Below, in pieces: positions 6,424 through 13,544 of a stretch of DNA of 14,242 nt. The notes under the pieces are model-generated. The model was not told where the DNA came from, did not search any database, and saw only the letters and a list, made by a program, of their open reading frames with translations. Numbering within the stretch: the first letter of the stretch is position 1; every line of letters starts with the position of its first letter. Location: assembly GCA_014384505.1 (NCBI GenBank), contig JACNFT010000072.1, positions 1 through 14,242 of the forward strand, in the 5' to 3' direction. The stretch is from Cryomorphaceae bacterium. Its GTDB lineage: Bacteria > Bacteroidota > Bacteroidia > Flavobacteriales > BACL11. The translations under genes were made by a program, and so were the position numbers.

Positions 6424-7731
6424 ATGGCTACATTTAAGGTAAAAGGAGGAATCAAACTTAAAGGGGATTTACACCCACAAGGAGCAAAAAATGAGGCACT
6501 ACAAGTATTGTGTGCAGTACTGTTAACTCCTAATGAAGTAATCATGGAAAATGTACCCAACATCCGTGATGTAAATATTCTGATTGACCTTTTACGTGAT
6601 TTAAATGTTGCTGTAAAAAAAATCAACAAATCAACTTACAGCTTTAAGGCAGACAAGGTTGATATTGACTATCTTTCTTCAGAAGACTATAAAGTAAAAA
6701 GTAGTCGAATTAGAGGTTCAATTATGATAGTTGGTCCTTTACTAGCTCGTTACGGAAAGGGATATATTCCAAGACCCGGAGGAGATAAAATAGGAAGAAG
6801 AAGACTAGACACTCACTTTATTGGGTTTGAAAAACTAGGTGCTAATTTTGTTTACGATAGCAAAGAAGAATTTTACAGAGTTACTGCTGACCAGTTAAAA
6901 GGAACAGACATGCTTCTTGATGAAGCATCAGTAACAGGAACAGCAAACATTGTAATGACAGCCGTTATGGCAAAAGGAAAAACAAGTATTTACAATGCTG
7001 CATGCGAACCTTATTTGCAACAACTTTGTAAGATGTTGAATTCCATGGGAGCTAAAATTACTGGAGTAGGTTCTAACTTGTTACACATAGAAGGAGTTGA
7101 AAGTTTAACAGGATGCACGCACAGAATCCTTCCTGATATGATTGAAATTGGTTCCTTTATTGGCTTGGCGGCCATCACAAAATCAGAGATTACCATCAAA
7201 AATGTTTGTTATGATGAATTGGGATTAATTCCATCTGTTTTTGCCAAACTAGGAATTAAAATGGAACGACAAGGAGATGATATTTACATTCCTGCTCAGG
7301 AAAGTTATGAAATACAATCATTTATTGATGGTTCAATTTTAACCATTTCGGATGCACCTTGGCCAGGATTTACTCCTGATTTATTAAGTATTATTTTGGT
7401 AGTTGCTTCACAGGCCAAGGGGACAGTACTTGTCCATCAAAAAATGTTTGAATCAAGGCTTTTCTTTGTAGATAAACTCATTGATATGGGAGCACAAATT
7501 ATTTTATGTGACCCACATAGAGCAACAGTAATTGGACTCAATCATCAGTTTAAGTTTAAGCCAACTACTATGACTTCACCTGATATTCGTGCAGGAGTTT
7601 CTCTTTTATTAGCCGCCCTTGCTGCTAATGGAGAAAGTACTATACACAATGTAGAGCAAATTGATAGAGGATACCAAAATATTGACAAAAGATTAAATGC
7701 CATTGGGGCACAAATAACAAGAATAAACTAA
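6424..7731 (+). CDS. murA: UDP-N-acetylglucosamine 1-carboxyvinyltransferase with Asp at the usual catalytic-Cys site
   Basis: MurA transfers enolpyruvate from PEP to UDP-GlcNAc, the first committed step of peptidoglycan synthesis, in the cytoplasm. The 435-residue product has GAKNEAL with Lys22 and Asn23 at the family's PEP-binding positions, the block PRPGGDKIGRRRLD (116-129), PGFTPD near residue 320, and IDRGYQNIDKRL near the C-terminus. In E. coli MurA the loop reads PGGCTIGARPVD with catalytic Cys115. Here the aligned residue is Asp121 (codon at 6784-6786). Natural Cys-to-Asp enzymes are active but are not alkylated by fosfomycin, as known for mycobacteria and chlamydiae. The rest of the protein is intact and of normal length, so this is a working variant, not a decayed gene. 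The tlpA-like gene follows after two bases. Confidence 0.97.
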   Translation: MATFKVKGGIKLKGDLHPQGAKNEALQVLCAVLLTPNEVIMENVPNIRDVNILIDLLRDLNVAVKKINKSTYSFKADKVDIDYLSSEDYKVKSSRIRGSIMIVGPLLARYGKGYIPRPGGDKIGRRRLDTHFIGFEKLGANFVYDSKEEFYRVTADQLKGTDMLLDEASVTGTANIVMTAVMAKGKTSIYNAACEPYLQQLCKMLNSMGAKITGVGSNLLHIEGVESLTGCTHRILPDMIEIGSFIGLAAITKSEITIKNVCYDELGLIPSVFAKLGIKMERQGDDIYIPAQESYEIQSFIDGSILTISDAPWPGFTPDLLSIILVVASQAKGTVLVHQKMFESRLFFVDKLIDMGAQIILCDPHRATVIGLNHQFKFKPTTMTSPDIRAGVSLLLAALAANGESTIHNVEQIDRGYQNIDKRLNAIGAQITRIN

Positions 7732-7733
7732 TT

Positions 7734-8243
7734 ATGAAAAATACACTTTCAATACTATTAGTTGCCTTAACAATCAACTTTGCAACAGCACAAGAAATTG
7801 GATTAAAAATAGGAGATATTGCTCCTGAATTAGCCTACAATAATCCAACAGGAAATGAGCTAAAACTCTCTGACCTAAGAGGAAAATTAGTATTGATTGA
7901 TTTTTGGGCTTCTTGGTGCGGACCATGCCGTAGAGAAAATCCTAATTTGGTTGACGCTTACAGAAAATACACAGAGACAAAATTCAAAAATGGAAAAGGA
8001 TTTGAAATTTTTAGTTTGTCTCTTGATAAAAACAATTCAGCATGGGTAAAAGCAATTAATAAAGATCAACTTTTTTGGGAATACCATGTTTCTGATTTAG
8101 GAGGTTGGCAATCAGAAGGATCAAATAAATACGGCATTCGTTCCATACCAAGTAATGTGCTTATTGACGGAAATGGAATCATTATTGCACGCGATTTAAA
8201 AGGCCCTGCACTTCACCGATTTTTAGAAGATCAAAAAAACTAA
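7734..8243 (+). CDS. TlpA/ResA-type periplasmic thioredoxin-family protein
   Basis: The 169-residue product has a short signal peptide (about 1-19, cleavage at ATA-QE) with no lipobox. The thioredoxin-like domain follows: KIGDIAPEL, LSDLRGKLVLIDFWASW, and the redox motif WCGPC with Cys62 and Cys65. The cis-proline region is IRSIPSNVLID near residue 145. Members of this group act in the periplasm as disulfide reductases for cytochrome c maturation or as general thiol-redox proteins. The exact partner cannot be read from the sequence. It begins two bases after murA, so it probably belongs to the DUF4290-murA transcript. No terminator is visible between its stop and grpE, so some read-through into the chaperone operon is likely. 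Confidence 0.88.
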   Translation: MKNTLSILLVALTINFATAQEIGLKIGDIAPELAYNNPTGNELKLSDLRGKLVLIDFWASWCGPCRRENPNLVDAYRKYTETKFKNGKGFEIFSLSLDKNNSAWVKAINKDQLFWEYHVSDLGGWQSEGSNKYGIRSIPSNVLIDGNGIIIARDLKGPALHRFLEDQKN

Positions 8244-8246
8244 ACT

Positions 8247-8265
8247 GACAAATTGTCTTTTTGAC
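8247..8265. promoter_or_regulatory. Inverted half-sites upstream of grpE (possible operator)
   Basis: GACAAATTGTC (8247-8257) is a perfect 11-base inverted repeat around a central A. A further GAC at 8263-8265, after TTTTT, makes an alternating GAC-N5-GTC-N5-GAC series with 8-base spacing. It lies just after the tlpA-like stop and 6-24 bases upstream of the -24/-12 element. It differs from CIRCE. A regulator-binding site is inferred from symmetry and position. Confidence 0.4.
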
Positions 8266-8270
8266 CCCTT

Positions 8271-8286
8271 TGGCAAAATACTTGCA
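8271..8286 (+). promoter_or_regulatory. Candidate sigma-54 (-24/-12) promoter for grpE-dnaJ
   Basis: TGGCAAAATACTTGCA matches the sigma-54 consensus TGGCAC-N5-TTGCA at all but one defined position. GG (8272-8273) and GC (8284-8285) are separated by exactly 10 bases, the spacing this sigma factor requires. Transcription would start near 8297, 18 bases before the grpE ATG. No exact TAnnTTTG box is present here. Confidence 0.6.
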
Positions 8287-8314
8287 TTATATAATAATGT
8301 AAAAAACACACACA

Positions 8315-8872
8315 ATGAGCAAAAATAAACAAGCACAGCAAGAAGCTGCTGAAGAAACAATACAAACTGAAACAGTAAAAACAGAAGAAAATACTACTTC
8401 TACAGAAGAGCCGATAAAGGAAGAAATTAAAATAGAACTTACTTTGGAAGAGCAACTAGCAGCTGAAAAAGATAAGAATTTACGTCTATTCGCCGAGTTC
8501 GAAAACTTCAGAAGAAGAAATGCGAAAGAAAGAATGGAATTGTTTAGCACTGCCAACAAAGACATTATGACCATTTTACTGCCAATTCTGGATAATTTTG
8601 AACGTTCAATAAAAGCCAATAATTATTCTGATGAAGACGGGCCCGTACTCATCTACAAACAATTAAAATCTGAGTTGGATAAAAAAGGATTAAAAGAAAT
8701 TGAGGACCCTAATGGTAAAGTGTTAGACACCGATTTTCATGAGGCAATAACTAATATCCCTGCCCCATCAAAAGAGATGAAAGGAAAAATTATTGATACA
8801 CTTGAAAAAGGATATTTACTAGGCGGAAAAATATTACGTTATGCAAAAGTAGTCGTTGCAAATAAAGATTAA
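8315..8872 (+). CDS. grpE: GrpE, nucleotide exchange factor of DnaK
   Basis: GrpE releases ADP from DnaK and thereby resets the Hsp70 folding cycle in the cytoplasm. The 185-residue product has a flexible N-terminus (about 1-45) very rich in Glu, Thr and Gln. A long coiled-coil helix follows with KDKNLRLFAEFENFRRR (about 53-69) and then NAKERMEL. The beta domain ends in GYLLGGKILRYAKVVVANKD, the usual GrpE close. Length is normal for the family. dnaJ starts three bases after the stop. dnaK is not in the window. The upstream sigma-54-like element suggests stress or growth-state control through an activator instead of sigma-32 or HrcA. Confidence 0.96.
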   Translation: MSKNKQAQQEAAEETIQTETVKTEENTTSTEEPIKEEIKIELTLEEQLAAEKDKNLRLFAEFENFRRRNAKERMELFSTANKDIMTILLPILDNFERSIKANNYSDEDGPVLIYKQLKSELDKKGLKEIEDPNGKVLDTDFHEAITNIPAPSKEMKGKIIDTLEKGYLLGGKILRYAKVVVANKD

Positions 8873-8875
8873 ATC

Positions 8876-9991
8876 ATGTCGAAAAGAGATTATTACGAAA
8901 CATTAGGTGTTAGCCAAAATGCTGAAACCAAAGAAATAAAAAAGGCTTATAGAAAATTAGCGGTTAAATATCATCCTGATAAAAACCCTGATAATAAAGC
9001 GGCTGAAGATAAATTTAAAGAAGCTGCTGAAGCCTATGATGTGCTAAGTAGCCCAGAAAAAAAACAAAAGTACGATCAATACGGCCATGCAGGAATGGGT
9101 GGAGCTTCAGGTGGTGGATATGGTGGAGGGGGAATGAATATGGATGACATCTTTAGTCAGTTTGGAGATGTATTTGGTGGTGGAGGATTTGGTGGAGGCG
9201 GAAGAAGCAATAGAGGTAGAAGAGTCGTAAAAGGAAGTAACCTTAGAATTCGTTTATCCTTAAACCTGAAAGAAATAGCTGAAGGAGTAGAGAAAAAAAT
9301 AAAAGTAAGTCGATTAGTAAATGCTGATGGCGTAACTTATACTACATGTAATACTTGTCATGGAAGTGGCCAAATTACACGTATTAGCAATACTATTTTA
9401 GGACAAATGCAAACGGCAAGCCCCTGTCCGCATTGTAACGGAAACGGAAAAAGCATTGATAAACGCCCACAAGGAACAGATGCTAATGGCATGTTAAAAG
9501 AAAGCGAAACAGTAAAAATTACTATCCCGGCAGGAGTTGAAGACGGAATGCAACTAAAAGTAAGCGGAAAAGGAAATGCTGCTCCAATGGAAGGGATAAA
9601 TGGAGATTTAATTGTTTTGATTCATGTTGAAGAACATGCCCAACTGGTAAGAGATGGTCAAAACCTTCATTTTGATCATTACATTAGCTTTACTGATGCT
9701 GCTTTGGGTACAAATACTGAAATCCCAACTATAAGCGGAAAAGTTAAAATTAAATTGGAAGAAGGAATTCAAAGCGGAAAAATATTGCGCTTAAAAGGGA
9801 AGGGGTTACCTTCAGTAAATAGTTACGGAACTGGTGATTTGCTTATCCATATTAATGTTTGGACACCGCAGAAATTATCTAAAGAAGAAAAAGAATTTTT
9901 CGAAAACTCCAAAAAGTCAGATTCCTTTACTCCAAAGCCAACTGGAAAAGACAAATCCTTTTTTGATAGAGTAAAAGAAATGTTTGGATAA
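8876..9991 (+). CDS. dnaJ: DnaJ (Hsp40) with only two of four zinc-binding motifs
   Basis: DnaJ delivers unfolded proteins to DnaK and stimulates its ATPase. The 371-residue product has a J domain with HPD at 33-35, a Gly/Phe-rich linker (about 70-115) containing MNMDDIFSQFGDVFGG, a zinc region, and C-terminal substrate-binding domains (KIPAG-like TIPAGVEDGMQLKVSGKG; LRLKGKGLPS). Type I DnaJ normally has four CxxCxGxG motifs forming two zinc centres. Here only CNTCHGSG (158-165) and CPHCNGNG (184-191) remain, equivalent to motifs 2 and 3, so one centre (Zn2) is kept and Zn1 is lost. The flanking segments are aligned and in frame, so this is not a frameshift. The ABC ATPase gene starts one base after the stop. 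Confidence 0.96.
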   Translation: MSKRDYYETLGVSQNAETKEIKKAYRKLAVKYHPDKNPDNKAAEDKFKEAAEAYDVLSSPEKKQKYDQYGHAGMGGASGGGYGGGGMNMDDIFSQFGDVFGGGGFGGGGRSNRGRRVVKGSNLRIRLSLNLKEIAEGVEKKIKVSRLVNADGVTYTTCNTCHGSGQITRISNTILGQMQTASPCPHCNGNGKSIDKRPQGTDANGMLKESETVKITIPAGVEDGMQLKVSGKGNAAPMEGINGDLIVLIHVEEHAQLVRDGQNLHFDHYISFTDAALGTNTEIPTISGKVKIKLEEGIQSGKILRLKGKGLPSVNSYGTGDLLIHINVWTPQKLSKEEKEFFENSKKSDSFTPKPTGKDKSFFDRVKEMFG

Positions 9992-9992
9992 A

Positions 9993-10889
9993 ATGAAAGA
10001 ATCCATATTTATAGCAAAAGATGTTGTTAAGGAATATGGTGACTATATTGCCCTCAACAAAGTAAGCATAACAGTGCCTAAAGGTAGTATTTACGGATTA
10101 CTAGGCCCAAATGGTGCCGGTAAAACTACCTTAATGCGAATCATTAATCAAATTACGGCTCCAGATAGTGGTAGCTTAATTTTTGATGGCGCACCTTTAA
10201 GCAAACACCATATTTCGGATATTGGCTACCTACCTGAGGAAAGAGGACTTTATAAAAAAATGAAAGTAGGTGAACAAGCCCTTTACCTAGCCCAATTAAA
10301 AGGAATGTCGTATGATGAAGCCTTAGAAAAATTAAAGTTTTGGTTCGAAAAACTAGACATCCTAAGTTGGTGGAACAAAAAAGTAGAAGAACTTAGTAAA
10401 GGAATGGCACAAAAAATTCAGTTTGTGGTAACTGTAATTCATGAGCCAAAACTATTAATTTTTGATGAGCCTTTTAGTGGGTTTGACCCTATAAATGCGG
10501 CTATCATCCGAAAAGAAATTTTAGAACTGAGCCAAAAAGGAACAACTATTATTTTCTCTACCCATAGAATGGAATCAGTGGAAGAAATCTGTGACCACAT
10601 TGCACTAATCAATAAAGCACAAACCATACTTGAAGGCCCAATTGAAAAAATAAAAAAACAATTCGCTAATAATTCTTATGAAGTCATTACGACAGATAAG
10701 GTATTAAATGAAAACGATTATTTCTCTATCATTAGTCAGAAAGAAACTAACTATAGCCTGCTTTTAAAAGAAGGAAAGACACAACAAGAAGCTCTGCAAA
10801 GTATTATTCAGCAGACTGAAATTATTTCTTTCAGAAAAGAAATTCCAAGCATGGAGGAAATATTTATAAAAGCGATAAACAATGCGTAA
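9993..10889 (+). CDS. ABC transporter ATP-binding protein (NatA-like, ABC-2 type exporter)
   Basis: The 298-residue product carries all nucleotide-binding motifs: Walker A GPNGAGKTT (38-46), a Q-loop variant GYLPEERGLY (78-87) with Glu at the Gln position, a signature LSKGM (134-138) in place of LSGGQ, Walker B LLIFDEP (154-160) and H-loop His191. The C-terminal 90 residues form an extra domain of the DUF4162 type, common in ATPases paired with ABC-2 permeases. I use the ATG at 9993, one base after the dnaJ stop, over the overlapping in-frame TTG at 9984. Together with the next gene it should form an exporter. NatA/NatB pairs move sodium, but related pairs export drugs or lipids, so the substrate is unknown. 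Confidence 0.92.
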   Translation: MKESIFIAKDVVKEYGDYIALNKVSITVPKGSIYGLLGPNGAGKTTLMRIINQITAPDSGSLIFDGAPLSKHHISDIGYLPEERGLYKKMKVGEQALYLAQLKGMSYDEALEKLKFWFEKLDILSWWNKKVEELSKGMAQKIQFVVTVIHEPKLLIFDEPFSGFDPINAAIIRKEILELSQKGTTIIFSTHRMESVEEICDHIALINKAQTILEGPIEKIKKQFANNSYEVITTDKVLNENDYFSIISQKETNYSLLLKEGKTQQEALQSIIQQTEIISFRKEIPSMEEIFIKAINNA

Positions 10890-12147
10890 AATTTGGCTCA
10901 TCATAAAAAGAGAATACCTAGTACGCGTACGCAAAAAGGCATTTATAGTAATGACAATTGTTGGCCCACTGCTTATGGCAGCATTAATGATAGTTCCCAC
11001 TTATCTAGCTAATGAAACCCAAGAACTAAGAACTATAGCGATTGAAGAGGATGGTTTTGAATTCACTAATCAGATTGAAAATACTGATTTTTTACATTTC
11101 AGCAAGATACCAACTGAAGAGGCAACTCTATTAAAAAATGATTTTTCAGAAAGTAATTATTATGCACTACTATATATAGAGGGAGATAATTTCACTCTTT
11201 ACTCCAATCAGCAAATTAGTTTAACCGTTAGTAAGGCAATAGAAAACCAACTGGAAAAAATTATTGAACACCAAAAACTAAAAGCAGCAGGTATTGACCT
11301 TACAATACTCTCGGAGGCTCAAAGCATAGTACATATTACAACCAAAATAATTACAGAAGACGGAAGCACTACTAATTCAAAAGCTGAAGCAAGCATGGGG
11401 ATTGGCTTTATTTGTGGCATTCTTATCTATATGTTCATTTTTATGTATGGTACTATGGTTATGCGTGGGGTTATTGAAGAAAAAACAAGTCGTATTGTTG
11501 AGGTTATTATTTCCTCAGTAAAACCTTTTCAGTTAATGATGGGGAAAATACTTGGAGTTGCACTCGTTGGGCTTACTCAATTTGCACTTTGGATACTCCT
11601 TACTATTGCTATTGCAAGTGTTGCGGAACTTATGTTTATGGATGCAAGCAGCATGACAACTGAATTAAATTCAACTCAGCAGTCTATACTATTAAGCGAA
11701 CTAAGCAACTTAACTGGGGGAATTAATCTTATGCAGATATTTGTTTCTTTTATTTTTTACTTTTTGGCAGGGTATCTTATGTATAGCTCTTTGTTTGCTG
11801 CAGTAGGTTCGGCTGTTGATGCTGAGGCTGACACCCAGCAATTTGTATTACCGATTACTATTCCTTTAATTCTAGCATTTATACTGATACAACCTATAAT
11901 GGAAAACCCAGATGGACCACTCGCTTTCTGGATGAGTATCATACCCTTTACTTCTCCTGTTATTATGATGGTTCGCTTACCTTTTGGAGTTGCCAATTGG
12001 GAATTAGCTCTTTCAATGGGAGTATTAATACTTTCCTTTATACTTACTACATACTTAGCGGGGAAAATATACCGTACAGGAATACTCATGTATGGAAAAA
12101 AAACTAGCTATAAAGAGCTGTGGAAGTGGCTATCCTACAAAGAATAA
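10882..12147 (+). CDS. ABC-2 type permease (NatB-like)
   Basis: The 421-residue membrane protein starts with RKIWLIIKREYLVRVRKKAF and a first membrane helix at about 20-45. A large extracytoplasmic loop (about 46-165) follows, then a cluster of five or so helices from about residue 172 to 405. The motif VIEEKTSRIVEVIISSVKPFQLMMGKILG after the second helix is characteristic of NatB-type ABC-2 permeases. It overlaps the ATPase gene by eight bases, so the two products are made together. Co-location behind grpE-dnaJ suggests that the exporter is produced under the same stress conditions. The substrate cannot be told from the sequence. A hairpin that may end the operon follows 17 bases downstream. 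Confidence 0.9.
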   Translation: MRKIWLIIKREYLVRVRKKAFIVMTIVGPLLMAALMIVPTYLANETQELRTIAIEEDGFEFTNQIENTDFLHFSKIPTEEATLLKNDFSESNYYALLYIEGDNFTLYSNQQISLTVSKAIENQLEKIIEHQKLKAAGIDLTILSEAQSIVHITTKIITEDGSTTNSKAEASMGIGFICGILIYMFIFMYGTMVMRGVIEEKTSRIVEVIISSVKPFQLMMGKILGVALVGLTQFALWILLTIAIASVAELMFMDASSMTTELNSTQQSILLSELSNLTGGINLMQIFVSFIFYFLAGYLMYSSLFAAVGSAVDAEADTQQFVLPITIPLILAFILIQPIMENPDGPLAFWMSIIPFTSPVIMMVRLPFGVANWELALSMGVLILSFILTTYLAGKIYRTGILMYGKKTSYKELWKWLSYKE

Positions 12148-12163
12148 GCAAGATTATATCGAT

Positions 12164-12188
12164 ATTTTTGGCTCTTTTGGCTAAAAAT
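12164..12188 (+). terminator. Possible weak terminator after the permease
   Basis: ATTTTTGGC (12164-12172) can pair with GCTAAAAAT (12180-12188), nine pairs with one G-T wobble, closing a TCTTTTG loop. The following bases are AAAATTTT and not a clean T run, so efficiency is doubtful. Its position, 17 bases past the stop, fits the end of the grpE operon. The remaining sequence to 12300 is AT-rich with no gene that I can see. Confidence 0.45.
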
Positions 12189-12321
12189 AAAATTTTAAAT
12201 GCCTTTTTATTGAAAATTATTACACAACCTAATCTTCTCATTTTTAATAATTTATCACATATACCAACATCTAAATGTTAAAAAGATGCATTTTTTTTAG
12301 GTGTTAATTGTTAAAGAGGTT

Positions 12322-12345
12322 TATCTTTGCAACCGTATTAATCAT
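12322..12345 (+). promoter_or_regulatory. Promoter -7 box and leader block of the larger acidic OMP gene
   Basis: TATCTTTG (12322-12329) is an exact TAnnTTTG match. It is followed by CAACC and then TATTAATCAT (12336-12345), a block also found before the gene at 13545. A TTG at 12308-12310 is too close to be the -33 element and none lies at 17-23 bases. The start codon is 28 bases after the -7 box. Confidence 0.6.
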
Positions 12346-12357
12346 AAAAAAAATAAA

Positions 12358-13374
12358 ATGAAAAAAAATTTACGTAACATATTAGTCTTAGCAATGGGAT
12401 TAATGACAACAGTATCTTTCGCACAAGATTGGAATGTTGATTCAAGAACAAGAATTGACATGAGTGGTGATAACAGCAAAATGAGTACAGACCAAAGAGC
12501 TACTTTAGGTGCTACTTGGGGAGGTTCTGACTGGGGAATTCACATTTCTTCTGATGTAAACTATACATTAGGAAACAATGAGAGTGCTTCTATGAGTATT
12601 TATGAAGCTTATGCTTCTACTGACTTAATGGGTTACGCTAGTGTAACTGCAGGTCGTCAAGCAATCAACAATGGTTCAGGAGCTTTAATGTCTTCTAACG
12701 ATTGGGGAACTAACAGAACAACTTGGGAAGGTATGTCTTTCGGCTTAAATCTTGATATGGCTGACATTACATTAGGTTACCACTCAATGAATGGTGGTGC
12801 TGAAAGTGAAGAAAGTACAGGAAACATGTGGGTAAATGCTGGTGGTGAATTTTCTGGATGGAATGTAAATGTATTATACATGACTGACGAAGGAAATGAT
12901 GATGCTGCTACAGGAATTGATATTTCTGGAGAAGTGATGGGTGCTGGAGTATCTGCTTCTATGAATACTGATTATGCTGGAAATGATATGAGAGTTATCG
13001 GATTATCTTATGCTGTAAATGATGACATGGGAGTTCATGCATCTCAAACAGTTTATGGTGAAGATGGTGACTTTAATATGGCTGGTACTAACATGGATGG
13101 TTCATGGATGACTACTGGTAACATGGGCTACTTAGGTGCTGGAGATCAAGATTTAGCTATTGGTGGAACTTATGCAATGTCTGGTATAAATTTAGGAGCT
13201 ACTATGCACATGATTACTAATTCTATGGATGAAGCAGTTGAAAGAGATGTAATGGAAATTTCATTAGGGTACTCATTAAATGACAATGCTGGTTTATCAC
13301 TTAAGTATGCTACTGACGCAACAGGTGATGATGAAGCAAAATATATGTGGGTAACTTTAACAGTTAGACCGTAA
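12358..13374 (+). CDS. Secreted, highly acidic Met/Gly-rich porin-like outer-membrane protein
   Basis: The 338-residue product has a clear signal peptide (about 1-21, cleavage after SFA, before QDWNV). The mature part consists of alternating-pattern strands with Gly, Ser, Thr, Trp and Tyr, and it fits a beta-barrel of the general porin type. The mature protein has very few Lys residues (about three by hand count) against dozens of Asp and Glu, no Cys, and an unusually high Met content (about 27 of 338 in total). It ends VTLTVRP, not with the usual terminal Phe. I use the ATG at 12358, since upstream in-frame codons run through the promoter box and would spoil the signal peptide. It stands alone between its own promoter and terminator and is probably strongly expressed. 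I do not recognise a specific family; cation-selective porin is a guess. Confidence 0.75.
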   Translation: MKKNLRNILVLAMGLMTTVSFAQDWNVDSRTRIDMSGDNSKMSTDQRATLGATWGGSDWGIHISSDVNYTLGNNESASMSIYEAYASTDLMGYASVTAGRQAINNGSGALMSSNDWGTNRTTWEGMSFGLNLDMADITLGYHSMNGGAESEESTGNMWVNAGGEFSGWNVNVLYMTDEGNDDAATGIDISGEVMGAGVSASMNTDYAGNDMRVIGLSYAVNDDMGVHASQTVYGEDGDFNMAGTNMDGSWMTTGNMGYLGAGDQDLAIGGTYAMSGINLGATMHMITNSMDEAVERDVMEISLGYSLNDNAGLSLKYATDATGDDEAKYMWVTLTVRP

Positions 13375-13399
13375 TTACTTACACAGTAAAATAAAATTT

Positions 13400-13430
13400 A
13401 AAGGGCTGCTTTTTGCAGCCCTTTTTTTTT
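13400..13430 (+). terminator. Rho-independent terminator
   Basis: AAAGGGCTGC (13400-13409) pairs perfectly with GCAGCCCTTT (13415-13424) around a TTTTT loop, followed by a T run to 13430. It lies 25 bases after the stop of the porin-like gene. Confidence 0.95.
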
Positions 13431-13481
13431 GCAAATATATCTAGCAACTAACAAGATACTGTTAAGAAGTGTGAAATTATT

Positions 13482-13530
13482 TTGCACTAGCCTTTACTAG
13501 CTTTACTATCTTGCGACCATTATTAATCAT
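13482..13530 (+). promoter_or_regulatory. Promoter and leader block of the small acidic OMP gene
   Basis: TTG (13482-13484) is followed after 22 bases by TATCTTG (13507-13513), a one-base-shorter version of TAnnTTTG. The stretch CGACC and then TATTAATCAT (13521-13530) repeats the leader of the gene at 12358. Two copies of a 9-base unit, TTTACTAGC (13493-13501) and TTTACTATC (13502-13510), fill the spacer between the two promoter elements. Confidence 0.55.
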
Positions 13531-13544
13531 TAAAATTTAAAAAG

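Noticed and set aside
8261..8295. TTGACC and TATAAT resembling an E. coli sigma-70 promoter before grpE
   Set aside because: The spacing is 23 bases instead of about 17, and Bacteroidetes housekeeping promoters use TTG/TAnnTTTG. The -24/-12 element between them is a much better match.
9343..9450. Frameshift or sequencing error deleting parts of the DnaJ zinc domain
   Set aside because: The reading frame is continuous with good similarity on both sides and normal total length, and the same reduced form is, to my knowledge, usual in Bacteroidetes.
12266..12279. Small inverted repeat AACAT-CTAA-ATGTT in the 12148-12357 gap
   Set aside because: Five-base AT-rich arms are expected by chance in such sequence, and its position gives no clear role.
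12301..12357. N-terminal extension of the acidic OMP from an upstream GTG
   Set aside because: It would translate through the -7 box and bury the signal peptide; the ATG at 12358 gives a normal signal sequence.
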